In this document: positions 1 through 9,148 of the stretch, in pieces | Layout of the letters: every line of letters starts with the position of its first letter | Numbering within the stretch: position 1 is the stretch's first letter | Source: Microglena sp. YARC | Lineage: Eukaryota > Chlorophyta > Chlorophyceae > Chlamydomonadales > Chlamydomonadaceae | DNA: 64,000 nt | Assembly: GCA_022414725.1 (NCBI GenBank) | Contig: CM039464.1 | Coordinates: 26,391,566 to 26,455,565, forward strand | Direction: 5' to 3' | Made by a program: the position numbers and the translations under genes | The notes under the pieces: model-generated | Databases searched by the model: none | The model's input: the letters and a program-made list of their open reading frames with translations, nothing else | Told to the model about the DNA's origin: nothing

Positions 1-65
1 ACCTCACACCACCACACACCACCCCCACCCCAGGACACCATGCACCCACAGCAGCAGCACATACA

Positions 66-402
66 TGCTCCTACTCACCTTCCTATTAGCTTCCCCAGTT
101 TGAATAAAGAAAAGAGCTTCTTCAGCGAAGTACACAGGCTCCTCACGCAAACTCTCCACCACCCACAGCACCACCACATACATGCTCCTCCCCACCCCCA
201 CCCCACAAAACCACCACATACATGCTCCTCTCACCCCCCCACCCCCACCCCCCGCACCCCCACACGCCACTCCCACTCCGCACCACCACAGCAGCACCAC
301 ATACATGCTCCAACTCACCTTCCTATCAGCTTCCCCAGTTTGAATAAAGGAGAGAGCATCTTCAGCGGCGTAGACAGGCTCCTCACTCAAACTCTCCACC
401 AC
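66..402 (-). repeat. Two partial copies of kinesin exon 4 3' edge plus donor
   Basis: About 85 bp from the end of exon 4 (coding VESLSEEPVY...IQTGE.NRK) and its GTGAGTA-type donor recur at roughly 79-166 and 320-402. They are downstream of the real exon at 691-843 and read in the same sense. Both keep an open frame. They differ from the exon and from each other by scattered substitutions. No acceptor-flanked complete exon is formed, so I treat them as intronic duplicates rather than alternative exons. Confidence 0.8.
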
Positions 403-485
403 CCACAGCAGCACCACATACATGCTATTCTCACCCCCACCCACCCCCACACATCATCCACCCAGAGCAGCACCCCATACATGTT

Positions 486-673
486 TAGGGATCGGCAATA
501 TGATATCATATGATATCATGTCATCATATGATATCGTATGATGCCAGCGGTCTGACTAGGTATTTTTGGCCTGGGGCATCATATCTTATGATATTAAATC
601 ATGTGATTTCTGTATGATATCATATGATATCATACTCGTCTTTGGTCGACATCATATGATTTGCCGTTCTCTA
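486..673. mobile_element. MITE, 188 bp, with TIRs and 8-bp target duplication
   Basis: Ends are inverted (TAGGGATCGGCA... and ...TTGCCGTTCTCTA). The element is flanked by the perfect 8-bp direct repeat TACATGTT (478-485 and 674-681). The interior is ATCATATGAT-rich and palindromic, with no coding capacity. An 8-bp duplication is typical of hAT-superfamily non-autonomous elements. It lies in the intron just downstream of kinesin exon 4. A second copy is at 5866-6037. Confidence 0.8.
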
Positions 674-690
674 TACATGTTCTTACTCAC

Positions 691-2398
691 CTTCCTATTA
701 GTTTCCCCAGTTTGAATCAAGAAAAGAGCTTCTTCAGCGGAGTACACAGGCTCCTCACTCAAACTCTCCACCACCACCCCACGTGTGTGGTCTTCATAAA
801 CTTTAAGGTTCTGGCGGGTGGGATCCAGCAAGTCATTTAACACCTGTGAGGTACAATAGTTGAGATTTAAATTATGTAAAGTACAATATTTCAAAATTCA
901 AAACAGGTGAGGTACAACATTGGACCAGCAAGTCATTTGACACCTGTCAGGTAAACCATGGGTTGCATTCAGATGAACAGGAATAGAGGGGAGAGGGAGG
1001 GGGGGGGGGGGGGGAGGGAGGAGGAGGAGGAGGGGGGGGAGAAGGGAGGAGGGGGGGGGGAGGGGGAAGGAGGGAGGAGGGGGGGGAGGGAGGGAGGAGG
1101 GAGGAGGGAGGAGGGAGGAGGGAGGAGGGAGGAGGGAGGGGAGGGGGAGGGAGGAGGGGGGGGGGGGAGGGAGGAGGGAGGAGGAGGGAGAGAGGAGGGA
1201 GGAGGGAGGAGGGGGGGGGAGAGGGGGGAGGGGAAGGGGGAAGGAGGGAAGGGGGAGGAGAGAGGAGGAAGGAGGGAATAAAAGAATACAACCAATTAAA
1301 AAAGGGCGCTGAGAGACCATACCAAAGCTGTCCACACAACATAATAAATAAAATAAACAAATACAATAGGAACAATTCAAACAGGACCCAGTGGGACCCA
1401 ACCTCGTTGTTTATCTCCATCATGGGAATCTTCACACTGAATTTGCGGATTTCCGCTGCAAAGCTGTCCACGTACAACAATAATGAATAAATAAATAAAT
1501 ACCGGTAAATAATCAATAATAAATAAATAATACATAAATAAATCATAATTGCCCACACAAAATAATACACAAAATAATAAATAAAATAAATAAAACCCTA
1601 CCTCAGCCCTACCTCGTTGTATATCTCCATCATGGAAAGCTTCACACTGAATTCGCGACTTTCTGCTGCAAAGCTGTCAAACAGTTGCTTAACCATGAGT
1701 GGTGTGATGCCAGGCTGTCCGCCAGCAGGGATGCCAGGCTGTCCATTGTCCCCAAAGGCTGCTGCTACGTCCCCCATCATTGTATGCGTCTTTCCACTGG
1801 AGGTGACACCGTATGCGAAGATGGTTCCATTGAATCCAGCAAGGGAAGGGAGAACCAAAGGACGTCCGATTGTGTCGAACACCTGTTGGGGTGGGGCGGG
1901 ACGGGTGGGGGTGGGGTGGGGGTGGGGGGGGGCGTGGGTGGTGCTGGTGCTGGTGGTGGGAGGGGGGGGGGGGGGGAGGGGGGTCTGCATCTTTCTGCTT
2001 GAGGTGACGCCGTATACGAAGATGATTCCATTGAATCCAGCAAGGGAAGGGAGAACCAAAGGATGTCAAACACCTGCTGGGGTGGGGTGGGGCCTGTGTG
2101 GGTGTGGGTGGGTGGGTGGGTGTGGGTGTGGGAGTGAGTGTGGGTGTGAGTGTGGGTGTGGGTGCATGTGTATGTATGTGTATGTATGTAAGTGTAAGTG
2201 TATGCATGTGTATGTGTATGTGGATGTATGTGTATGTGTGTGTATGTGTAGGTTTATGTATGTGTGTGTATGTATGTGTGTGTACGTGTATGTGTATGTA
2301 TGTGTGTGCATGTGTATGTGTGTGTATGTGTGTGTGTGTGCATGTATGTGTGCGCATGTGTATGTCTGTGTGTGTGTATGTATGTGTATGTACGTGTG

Positions 2399-2457
<59 letters not shown>

Positions 2458-2612
2458 ACGTATGTATGTATGTATGTATGTATGTATGTATGTATGTATG
2501 TATGTATGCATGTATGTATGTATGTACGTATGTATGTGTGTGTGTGTTTATGTGTGTGTATGTGTTTGTGTTTGTATGTGTTTGTATGTGTGTGCATGTG
2601 TATGTGTGTGTA

Positions 2613-2643
<31 letters not shown>

Positions 2644-2771
2644 ACATGTATATGTGTGTATGTGTATGTATGTGTATGTGTATGTGTATGTGTATGTATG
2701 TGTTTGTGTGTGCATGTGTGTATGTGTATGTGTGTATGTGTGTATGTGTATGTATGTGCGTGTATTTGTAT

Positions 2772-2822
<51 letters not shown>

Positions 2823-5277
2823 TGTGTGTACTGGGATGTATGTCAGTATGTGTGTGTGCAGCACCAGCTCCCTCATCATACTACATATCACCATACCTCG
2901 TAGTTTGAAGAAGTTGGGCCAAAAACGGTGTTGTATCGATGCTTGGGCACAAACTTGCGATCCCTCCCTTGATAGAAGCCAATGTTGGCATCCTCGTCTA
3001 TGGCCCACAGCTCCTTGTCACCACGCACACGCTCCTTCTCACTGGGGGGGGAAACAGGATTATTATTTGTTTAGTTGTGTGGTGTGGTGTGGTCTTGTGT
3101 GGTGTGGTGTAGTTTGGATTTAGTGGTGGTGTGTGGGGTAGTGTGGTGTGGTATGGTGTGTATTGTGGTGTGCGGTGTGGTGTAGTGCCCTCAGCTCTTT
3201 GTCACCACGCACACCCTCCTTCTCACTGGGGGGTAAACAGGAATGGTTTGGTTTGGTTTGGAGAGGTGTGGTGTGGTGTGGTGTGTGGTGTAGTTTGGAC
3301 TTGGTGGTGTAGTGTGGTGTAGTGTGGTGTGGTGTAGTGTGGTGTGGTGTGTTGAGTAGTGCACACGTTCTTTCTCGCCAGGGGAGGATGTGGGGGAGTA
3401 TGAAGGCTGTGGTGTAGTGTGGTGTGTGGTGCAGTGCCCACAGCTCCTTTTCGCCACGCACACGCTCCTCCTCACTGGGGGGTAAACAGGAATGTTTTTA
3501 ACATTTTTGTTTTGTTTTGTTTGGTCTGGTCTGGTTCGGTTTGGAGTGGTGTGGTGTGGTGTGGTGTGGTGTGTGGAGTAGTACACACGTTCTTTCTCGC
3601 TGGGGGAGGACGTGGGGGAGTATGAAGGCTTTCTTTATTTTTGCTTGCTTTTATTCCGTCTTGTTTGGAGTGGAATACTCATGCTGTTACTGCCAAATAC
3701 AGCGAGCAACCAAATTGCTGGCTGGAGCCATGTAACCAAGTTCAAGTTCATGTTTAAGTTTAGGTTACCGCGAACTCACCTCTAGGGCCCTGGTGGTACA
3801 GACACCCTAACACCGGTACTAGCTGGCTTATTGACCGCAGGTGGTATGTGAGTATGTGTGTGGCAAGGTATGCAAGCAGGAACTGCCTAGTTTGCAGCTG
3901 GGTTGCCGCAAACCCGCGTCAGGGTCCTTTGTCATACAGACATCCTTATACAGGCGCTAGTTGGCTTGTTGGCAGCACTGGCATCAGTGAACAAGCATGT
4001 GTGCTCACAGGAGCGCATGTGTGTGTGTGTGCAAAGGTATGCAAGTAGACACTGTCTAGTTTGCAGCTGGGTTGCCGCAAACCCGCCTAGGGGGCCTTAG
4101 TCAAACAGACCACCCTAATACCGATGCTAGTTGGCTTATTGTCAGCCAGTGGTATGTGAGTATGTGTGTGGGAAGGTATGCAAGAAGACACTGCTTAGTA
4201 CACAGCTGGGTTGATGCAAACTTACCTCAAGGGTCTTAGCCGTACAGACACCCTTATACCGGCGCTAGTTGGCTTGTTGTCAGCACCAGCATTAGTGGTA
4301 TTGTAGACGCTCTGGTTGCCTCGTATTGTGTGTGTATCCAGCTGGGATATTGCGCTGTAATCAATGGAGGGAGGTGGTCTGGGAATTCCAATAGAGGAGG
4401 GGGGTGAGGGGAATGCATTGCTGGCGAGGCGAGGGGAGGGCTTCGAGGTGGGTGACAACTGCCAGGCTGTTTGTCCAGATGTGCGGCTGGCTAGACCTGG
4501 GCTGCCTATGGTGATGCCCAGGGCAGAGGGGGTCGGGCTGCTTGGAGAGGGTGAGTACGGAGGTAGGGTCAAGCTAGGTGGAGCGATGCTTGAGTGGGAT
4601 GAGGGGGGGCTGGGGATGGCTGTACTTGTCCCGCCTGGTGTGTATGATGCCCCGGCGCTGATCCTTTTGAACAGGGAGGACGGAGGGGGGGGTGCACTAG
4701 GTGGTGTGATGCTTGGGTGGGGTGAGGGGGGGCTGGGGATGGCTGTACTTGACCCACCCAGTATGGATGATGCCCCATTGCTGCTGGCCCTTGTCAGCAG
4801 CCCCCCGGTGCTTGTCCTAGGCCCCCGAAGAGACATGCTTGAAGCGAGAAATGGTGTGGAGGGCACTACTGGTATTCTGCTGCTGCTTGGGGTAGCAAAC
4901 GTTGGAATTCCAGACGCTGGGATTCCAGACGTTGGGGCTGCTGGCAGTGGGGTGTCAGGTGCTTGGCCTCCAGGCACTGGCATGCCAATGGATGGAGAGG
5001 ATGCATTATTTGAGGTACCATTAGAAAGGGCACCAGGGGAAGGGGTGGTAGATCCAGGGGTGGCTGTTGGATCCTCAGCTGTTGCTGGGGCTGGCGTTCG
5101 GGGTAACAGTGAGACATGAGGTGTCGAGGCAAAGGCCAGGCCTGGTGTCTGTGCTGGTGTGGAGATGGTGGCACCGCCAGGGACAGGAATGCGTGAGGAT
5201 TTCTTGATCCCAGTGGTAGACTTGCTCAACTGGCTATCTGCTTCAGCAACTCCGTCTGACATCTCCCTATCAGCCAT
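691..5277 (-). CDS. Kinesin-7 family motor protein, 5' part (gene continues past left edge)
   Basis: Microtubule motor ATPase. Four exons join in frame: E1 5277-4226 (start ATG 5277-5275), E2 3041-2897, E3 1882-1613, E4 843-691; every junction is GT-AG. E1 encodes about 340 residues of Ser/Pro/Ala-rich N-terminal extension, then the first motor strand IRVSVRLRPL. E2 gives the VFGPTSSNYE segment. E3 carries the P-loop GVTSSGKTHTMMGD and MMEIYNE. E4 begins VLNDLLDP and ends EALFLIQTGETNRK. The order and the NGTIFAYGVTSSGKTHTM signature match kinesin-7 (CENP-E-like and plant kinesin-7) motors. The switch I/II regions and stalk must lie left of position 1. The introns carry partial copies of E1, E2, E3 and E4 edges. 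Long Pro-rich N extensions occur in plant and algal kinesin-7. The family is confident; the exact orthologue is not. Confidence 0.88.
995..1275. repeat. Polypurine GGA/GGGA low-complexity tract
   Basis: About 280 bp of almost pure G/A with AGG and AGGG units and G runs up to 14, in the kinesin intron between exons 3 and 4. The reading frames across it (Gly/Glu/Arg on one strand, Pro/Ser on the other) are repeat artefacts. Such tracts can form triplexes or quadruplexes. Confidence 0.9.
1305..1470 (-). repeat. Diverged copies of kinesin exon 3 3' edge
   Basis: 1404-1470 repeats the end of exon 3 (FAAE.R.FSVK...MMEI.NE) but with a GTTGGG donor. A shorter trace (AAGCTGTCC) is at about 1320. Both lie downstream of the real exon 3 at 1613-1882. 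Confidence 0.7.
1985..2083 (-). repeat. Copy of kinesin exon 3 5' edge and acceptor, degenerate P-loop
   Basis: Upstream of exon 3, about 90 bp repeat the exon start with an AG|GTGTTTGAC acceptor. The copy has a small deletion that shifts the frame. The nucleotide-binding loop is altered from SSGKTHT to SSRKMQT, so it could not give a working motor. Confidence 0.75.
2090..2865. repeat. Compound TG/TATG/TCTG microsatellite
   Basis: About 775 bp of TGTATG, TG, (TCTG)n at 2398-2455, (TATG)n at 2459-2535 and a pure (TG)n near 2780-2818, inside the kinesin intron. Long open frames on both strands (Cys/Val/Tyr or His/Thr/Ile) are artefacts of the repeat. Confidence 0.95.
3185..3640 (-). repeat. 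Tandem copies of kinesin exon 2 5' edge with acceptor
   Basis: The exon 2 start (EKERVRGDKELWA) and its polypyrimidine-CAG recur at about 3190-3240 and 3430-3490. Two diverged versions are at 3355-3400 and 3580-3630. They are separated by TGTGG-type simple repeats. All lie upstream of real exon 2 (2897-3041) in transcript order. Confidence 0.75.
3687..3760 (+). mobile_element. SINE-like repeat (family ending in GTTCAA units)
   Basis: Matches the family defined by full copies with target duplications at 25921-26037 and 18842-18889: CTGCCAAA..GCGAGCA.CCAAATTGCTGGCTG followed by GTAACCAAGTTCAAGTTCA. This copy is 5' truncated and diverged. Confidence 0.6.
3765..4165 (-). repeat. Three copies of kinesin exon 1 3' edge plus donor
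   Basis: About 75 bp ending exon 1 (ADNKPTSAGI.VSVRL) recur at about 3770-3845, 3910-3985 and 4080-4155 with a spacing near 155 bp. Each is followed by a related TATGTGAGTATGTGTGTG segment. Real exon 1 ends at 4226. Confidence 0.75.
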
Positions 5278-5299
5278 GTTTCAAGTTGGGAGATCCTGA

Positions 5300-5575
5300 G
5301 GTCCTTTTGGGGAGGAGGTTGTTCACTGGGCTTTGATTGCTGTGCGCTCTGCCTTTCTTGCTGAATTCAGACGCACCACAGCCAAAGGACTTTGGGGAGG
5401 AGGTTGTTCACTGGGCTGTGATTGCTGTGCTCAGCCCTTCTTGCTGAATTCAGACGCACCACAGCCACAGGACTTTGATCAGGAACGCTTGCACAAGAAT
5501 CTAATTGCTGTGTACTCAGCCCGTCTTGCTGAAATCAGATGCACCACGGCCACTCTGACCCACAGCCACCCAGAT
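5300..5575. repeat. Tandem duplication upstream of the kinesin start
   Basis: An ~80-bp unit (GGGGAGGAGGTTGTTCACTG ... TTCAGACGCACCACAGCC) is present twice (about 5311-5390 and 5392-5470). A third diverged copy is at 5475-5555. It occupies the presumed kinesin 5' UTR or promoter. I see no clear TATA box here. Confidence 0.7.
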
Positions 5576-5654
5576 ATGGCTGAGTTCAGTGTATCACGTG
5601 CTCCAGTGTTGCTTAGCAGACACTGCGCAGCATGCCTAATACAATGCCTTGCAC

Positions 5655-5760
5655 TGTGTTTTTTCTGTTGGCCCCACTGCAAGCAAACGGGCTGGCCCCC
5701 TAAACCTCAGGCCGCGTAATAAGGCGTACTGTTTATTTATTTATATTGCAATGCTATCCA
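5655..5760 (+). mobile_element. LINE 3' tail repeat ending in (ATTT)n
   Basis: The segment TTGGCCCCACTGC...GGGCTGGCCCCCTAAACCTC...GGCGTACT followed by ATTT units matches the 3' end of the LINE fragment at 24345-24728 (-). Other copies are at 36495-36560, 36805-36860 and 44515-44640. A 5'-truncated copy. Confidence 0.6.
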
Positions 5761-5808
5761 TCACATCTGCTGTACAGATAAAACACAATGGCTTGTTTCA
5801 CAGGGAAG

Positions 5809-5831
5809 GGGGGGGGGGGGGGGGGGGGGGG
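5809..5831. repeat. Poly-G tract
   Basis: About 22 consecutive G. Similar runs occur at 39391-39417, 40991-41010 and 41439-41479. C runs are at 12474-12490, 25015-25029, 28978-29007 and 30437-30468. Confidence 0.9.
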
Positions 5832-5865
5832 CACCTGCAAGAGTGTTCGGGGAAGGAGATATATT

Positions 5866-6037
5866 TAGGGAACGGCAATATAATACCATATGTTATCATG
5901 TCATCATACATATGATGCCGGCAATCTGACTAGGCTAAAGTTACAATTTATATACAATATCATATGATGCAGTTGGCATGACATCATTTAATTTCATGAT
6001 CGTCTTTGGTCAAAACCATATGATATGCCGGTCCCTA
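5866..6037. mobile_element. Second copy of the TAGGGxCGGCA MITE
   Basis: 172 bp with inverted ends TAGGGAACGGCA and TGCCGGTCCCTA. The flanking 8-mers GATATATT and TACATATT are partly matched, fitting a decayed target duplication. Same family as 486-673. Confidence 0.7.
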
Positions 6038-6094
6038 TACATATTGACAACATTTTCATACATTGATTTCTAGCTCTCTATTTCAGTTTTTTCG

Positions 6095-6405
6095 TGCATG
6101 CATGCAAAATGCATGACTCATAATGCATGACTCATAATGCATGACTCATAATGCATGACGCATAATGCATGACTCATAATGCATGACTCATAATGCATGA
6201 CTCATAATGCATGAATCATAATGCATGACTCATAATGCATGACGCATAATGCATGACTCATAATGCATGACTCATGATGCATGACTCATAATGCATGACT
6301 CATAATGCATGACTCATAATGCATGACTCAAAACGCATGACTCATGATGCATGCCTCATAATGCATGACTCAAAGCGCATGACTCATGATGCATGACTCA
6401 TGAGA
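6095..6405. repeat. 14-bp satellite, about 22 copies
   Basis: The unit AATGCATGACTCAT is repeated head to tail with few variants. Each unit contains ATGCAT and the AP-1/GCN4-like core TGACTCA. Confidence 0.95.
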
Positions 6406-6625
6406 AAAGTAATGTTTCAAAACACAGATTTGGAACACAGGTTTGTCTCAAAACACAGATTTAGAACATAGTAATGTCTCACACCACAGGTTTAGAACAC
6501 AGTTATGTGTCAAAACACAGGTCTAGAAATCAGTTATGTCTCGAAACACAGGTTTAGAGCACAGTTATGTCTCAAACCATAGTTTCAGTACACAGCTATG
6601 TCTCAAAACACAGGTCCTTGAACAA
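6406..6625. repeat. Degenerate ~37-bp tandem repeat
   Basis: Five to six units of the form ATGTCTCAAAACACAGGTTT plus AGAACACAGTT directly follow the 14-bp satellite. No coding signal. Confidence 0.75.
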
Positions 6626-7600
6626 CCCTGCAGCTTACGCATGCAAGTTGATGCACGGCAGAATTCCAGCCCAGGTCACCGCCCAACCATGCAAATCTTG
6701 CTGGGAACAAACGCATAGCATTGTGTACATAGGTTATCCCACGAGGGGCTAGGTTTGACAAGCAAGAAATTAGCATGTTCCAACTTCGTCCATACCCTTG
6801 TCTAGGTACCAAACCCTGGATGTCAAATTGTGGGTAGCACGTCACCTGGCCAAAGAGTATCTTCCCTCCGATTATGGCGACGTGCACTGATTGTGTTCCA
6901 CTGTGATCGGTTACGTTGCTTCGTTCCGTTGGGCCCATGCTCTATTCCCGATGCGTTGCAACATCTCGAGCTGCTCACCACATGGTGTGAGGAGAAAGGT
7001 GCAGAGGAGGAAAGAAGGCAGCAGAATGCGTGGCTGAGGGAAAGGAGATAGAAGGACGGCAGTAGTAGGATGGTTTCTTGGAGAGACAAATGGTCGCAGT
7101 TGTTTGACCTTCTTTGAGTGACCGTACCTAGGATATGTTTGGAATATTTACTTGCGAAATTGAGAGAGGTTTGAAAAGGAACAAGGGACGAGGTGTAATT
7201 GTAGCTCGTCGTCCCTTGGAACCTTGTTTGGGGCAATGGAAAGTGTTCGGCCCTGCTCTGACTTCGCTTGACCTATTCCAACCACGCGAGCTCTGGGTAC
7301 TGGAAAATGCGGAAGCGCGAATGGCGAGTGCGCTTGTAACGCTCTTCCGAAACAGCGTTCAACCTTCTCTACCTGATGTTTGGCGTTTGTCTCGGTTCAT
7401 GATAGTAGTAGTGTGATCCAGTACAGCAGTACCCTACATTCCAGAGCTATTTTCCTCTGTTTTCACCCCAGGAAGTGGGACTCTGCACACAAAACAGCGC
7501 CCATCGAGATTCAGAAGGAAAGGCGGAGAAGTTCCGGGAAATTCCTTCTGGAAAATTCCTACATAAGTAGGCACCCTTTGGAAAGGCGGGGCATGTGTGT
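6626..7600. other. Intergenic stretch, no gene supported
   Basis: Open frames of 60-137 codons exist on both strands. They show no recognisable domain, no splice-consistent extension and no repeats of the families seen elsewhere. Possibly very old transposon sequence. Confidence 0.4.
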
Positions 7601-7604
7601 ATGT

Positions 7605-7770
7605 ATGTTCCAGTCCAGGGGTAGGCCAAATAGGCTTTAAATTTCCTTTAAAAGGACTTGCCCAACCGTATAGGAAGGGCTTAAAAAGAAAAGGCACTGA
7701 TGAACTGAACCCCAAACAATCGTTTAACCTACGGGGGCCAGAGTTCGTGCTACAGTGGTAATTTAACCCC
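7605..7770. mobile_element. Dispersed repeat (GGGTAGCCAAATAGGCT family)
   Basis: About 130-160 bp containing CAGTCCAGGGGTAGGCCAAA, GGACTTGCCCAACC, GGAAGGGC and GAACTGAACCCCAAACAATCG. Related pieces occur at 9335-9405, 20140-20200, 21545-21620, 45190-45250, 46800-46920, 51825-51930, 53110-53225 and 62640-62700, in both orientations and often beside (TATG/ATAC)n. Probably a short retroelement; I found no clear promoter boxes. Confidence 0.6.
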
Positions 7771-7929
7771 ACAACATAATATTGGGCATGCAAGACCACT
7801 TGCCAATCACCACTCAGTGGTGCCTGCCCTGGGCCCTGAGACAGATGAACCCCTCCCCAGGTCTGCAGAAGCGGGGGCAAGGAGACTTAACTAGAAAATT
7901 ATTAGAAGGGATGCATGAAACATGCTACT

Positions 7930-8690
7930 GAATACGCATCTCAGCTTGTTGTATGCAATCAAGCGATATGAGCAAGGAGTTTGCAATTCAGGATAGACCA
8001 CACGCCATTTGTTGGCTGTTCCAATCCTTTGCCATTTCTGCTGGTATGTATGGCTCACACATCTGGAGTACTGGTCAGAGTCAACACCTTGATGCTACTA
8101 CCAGCAGAGACCAGCAGCATCCACTAATATTAATGTGTGGCATGCTGGTTTTATGTAGCATATCCTAGGAGTGAAGCGATCTGTCCTCAAACACATAGCT
8201 TTGAAAGAAACAGATCAACTCCCTATTGATTTTTACTGGCTTAAGTGCTTGAATTCTGGAACCCGTTTTTTGTGTGAAATACTGTGATGGTAAGCATGGA
8301 ATAACGAGTGATGTTGCTCTTGCTGATCTCAATATGGCTACGACCAGCAAAGAATGTTGGAGCAAGTATGTGTCTGATTCCCTCTAGATGCTGCGCCCCT
8401 TGGATGATTCCTCTGGCCACCAATTCACATGGGTTTTTTGAACATTTTAAACTAAAAGCAGTTTACTGGAACACGGGGGAGAAGTACCTGCTACCCAACC
8501 ACATGTTATCTTATAACAGCACCAAGTCATCAGATACGCTCCCTAGAGATGAAAGCTCTGGATCGATCACAAGGAAGAAAGAATGCTGTGTACTACATCA
8601 GTACATCACAGAAAGGAGATGTGCTGTCGGTGTTGGAGGCAAGGGGTCTGCTTGAAGTTACATTAAAACACATATTTCCAATTACCAAGG
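7930..8690 (+). pseudogene. Degenerate non-LTR retrotransposon (LINE) ORF2 fragment
   Basis: Forward frames give, in pieces with frameshifts, AGMYGSHIWST then ILGVKRSVLKHIALKETDQ and LPIDFYWLKCLNSGTRF. This is the layout of the region C-terminal to reverse transcriptase in LINE polyproteins of green algae (YGxxxW ... LGVxxS ... LPxxFYW). Stops at about 8166 and 8287 and frame changes make it dead. Upstream catalytic RT motifs are not visible. Confidence 0.6.
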
Positions 8691-8857
8691 CTCACACCTG
8701 GATTCCATAGTTTGAAGAGCGTTAGTAATTCAGGTTGCCCCCACATCTATATATCAGTATCCCCACTGCTGGAATAGAGCCCAGGCAGCACTAGAGGATA
8801 CTTAAATGCTTTCGCGAGTGTTCGTCTCTTAACCTTCATCGGGGTTGCTTCACCACT

Positions 8858-9046
8858 TCATTGTTTCCTTGGTGGGCTACGGGTAACAGCTTCTAGACAG
8901 CTTCCTATCCGCGTTAATGTGCAAAACCTCAAGCTAGCTAGTGTGTCTGAAAAAGGACATGTCAGGCATTCCAATGCAGATGAAAGCTTTGGCTTGACCC
9001 ATTGCCTGGCTAATGAAGCTGCTACCCGTAGCCCCCAAAGAAACAG
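8858..9046. mobile_element. hAT-type MITE (AGCTTCTAGGCAGCT family)
   Basis: About 190 bp with inverted ends (TTGTTTCCTTGGTGGGCTAC / GTAGCCCCCAAAGAAACAG) and the conserved subterminal CAGCTTCTAGACAGCT. Same family as 55315-55516 and 56971-57176, where 8-bp target duplications are visible. Confidence 0.7.
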
Positions 9047-9148
9047 CCATCCCGCATGATTTGAGCTACCACAGCACAGTGGATGAGTGCTACTAGCCCC
9101 TCTGCTTCATCAGCCACCTCCTTTCTATCCACTATTCCTGGCACAGGA

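Noticed and set aside
1689..3008. Long open frames (up to 439 codons) on both strands over 2.1-2.9 kb
   Set aside because: They are products of TG/TATG/TCTG microsatellites, with no start context, splice logic or domain beyond the kinesin pieces.
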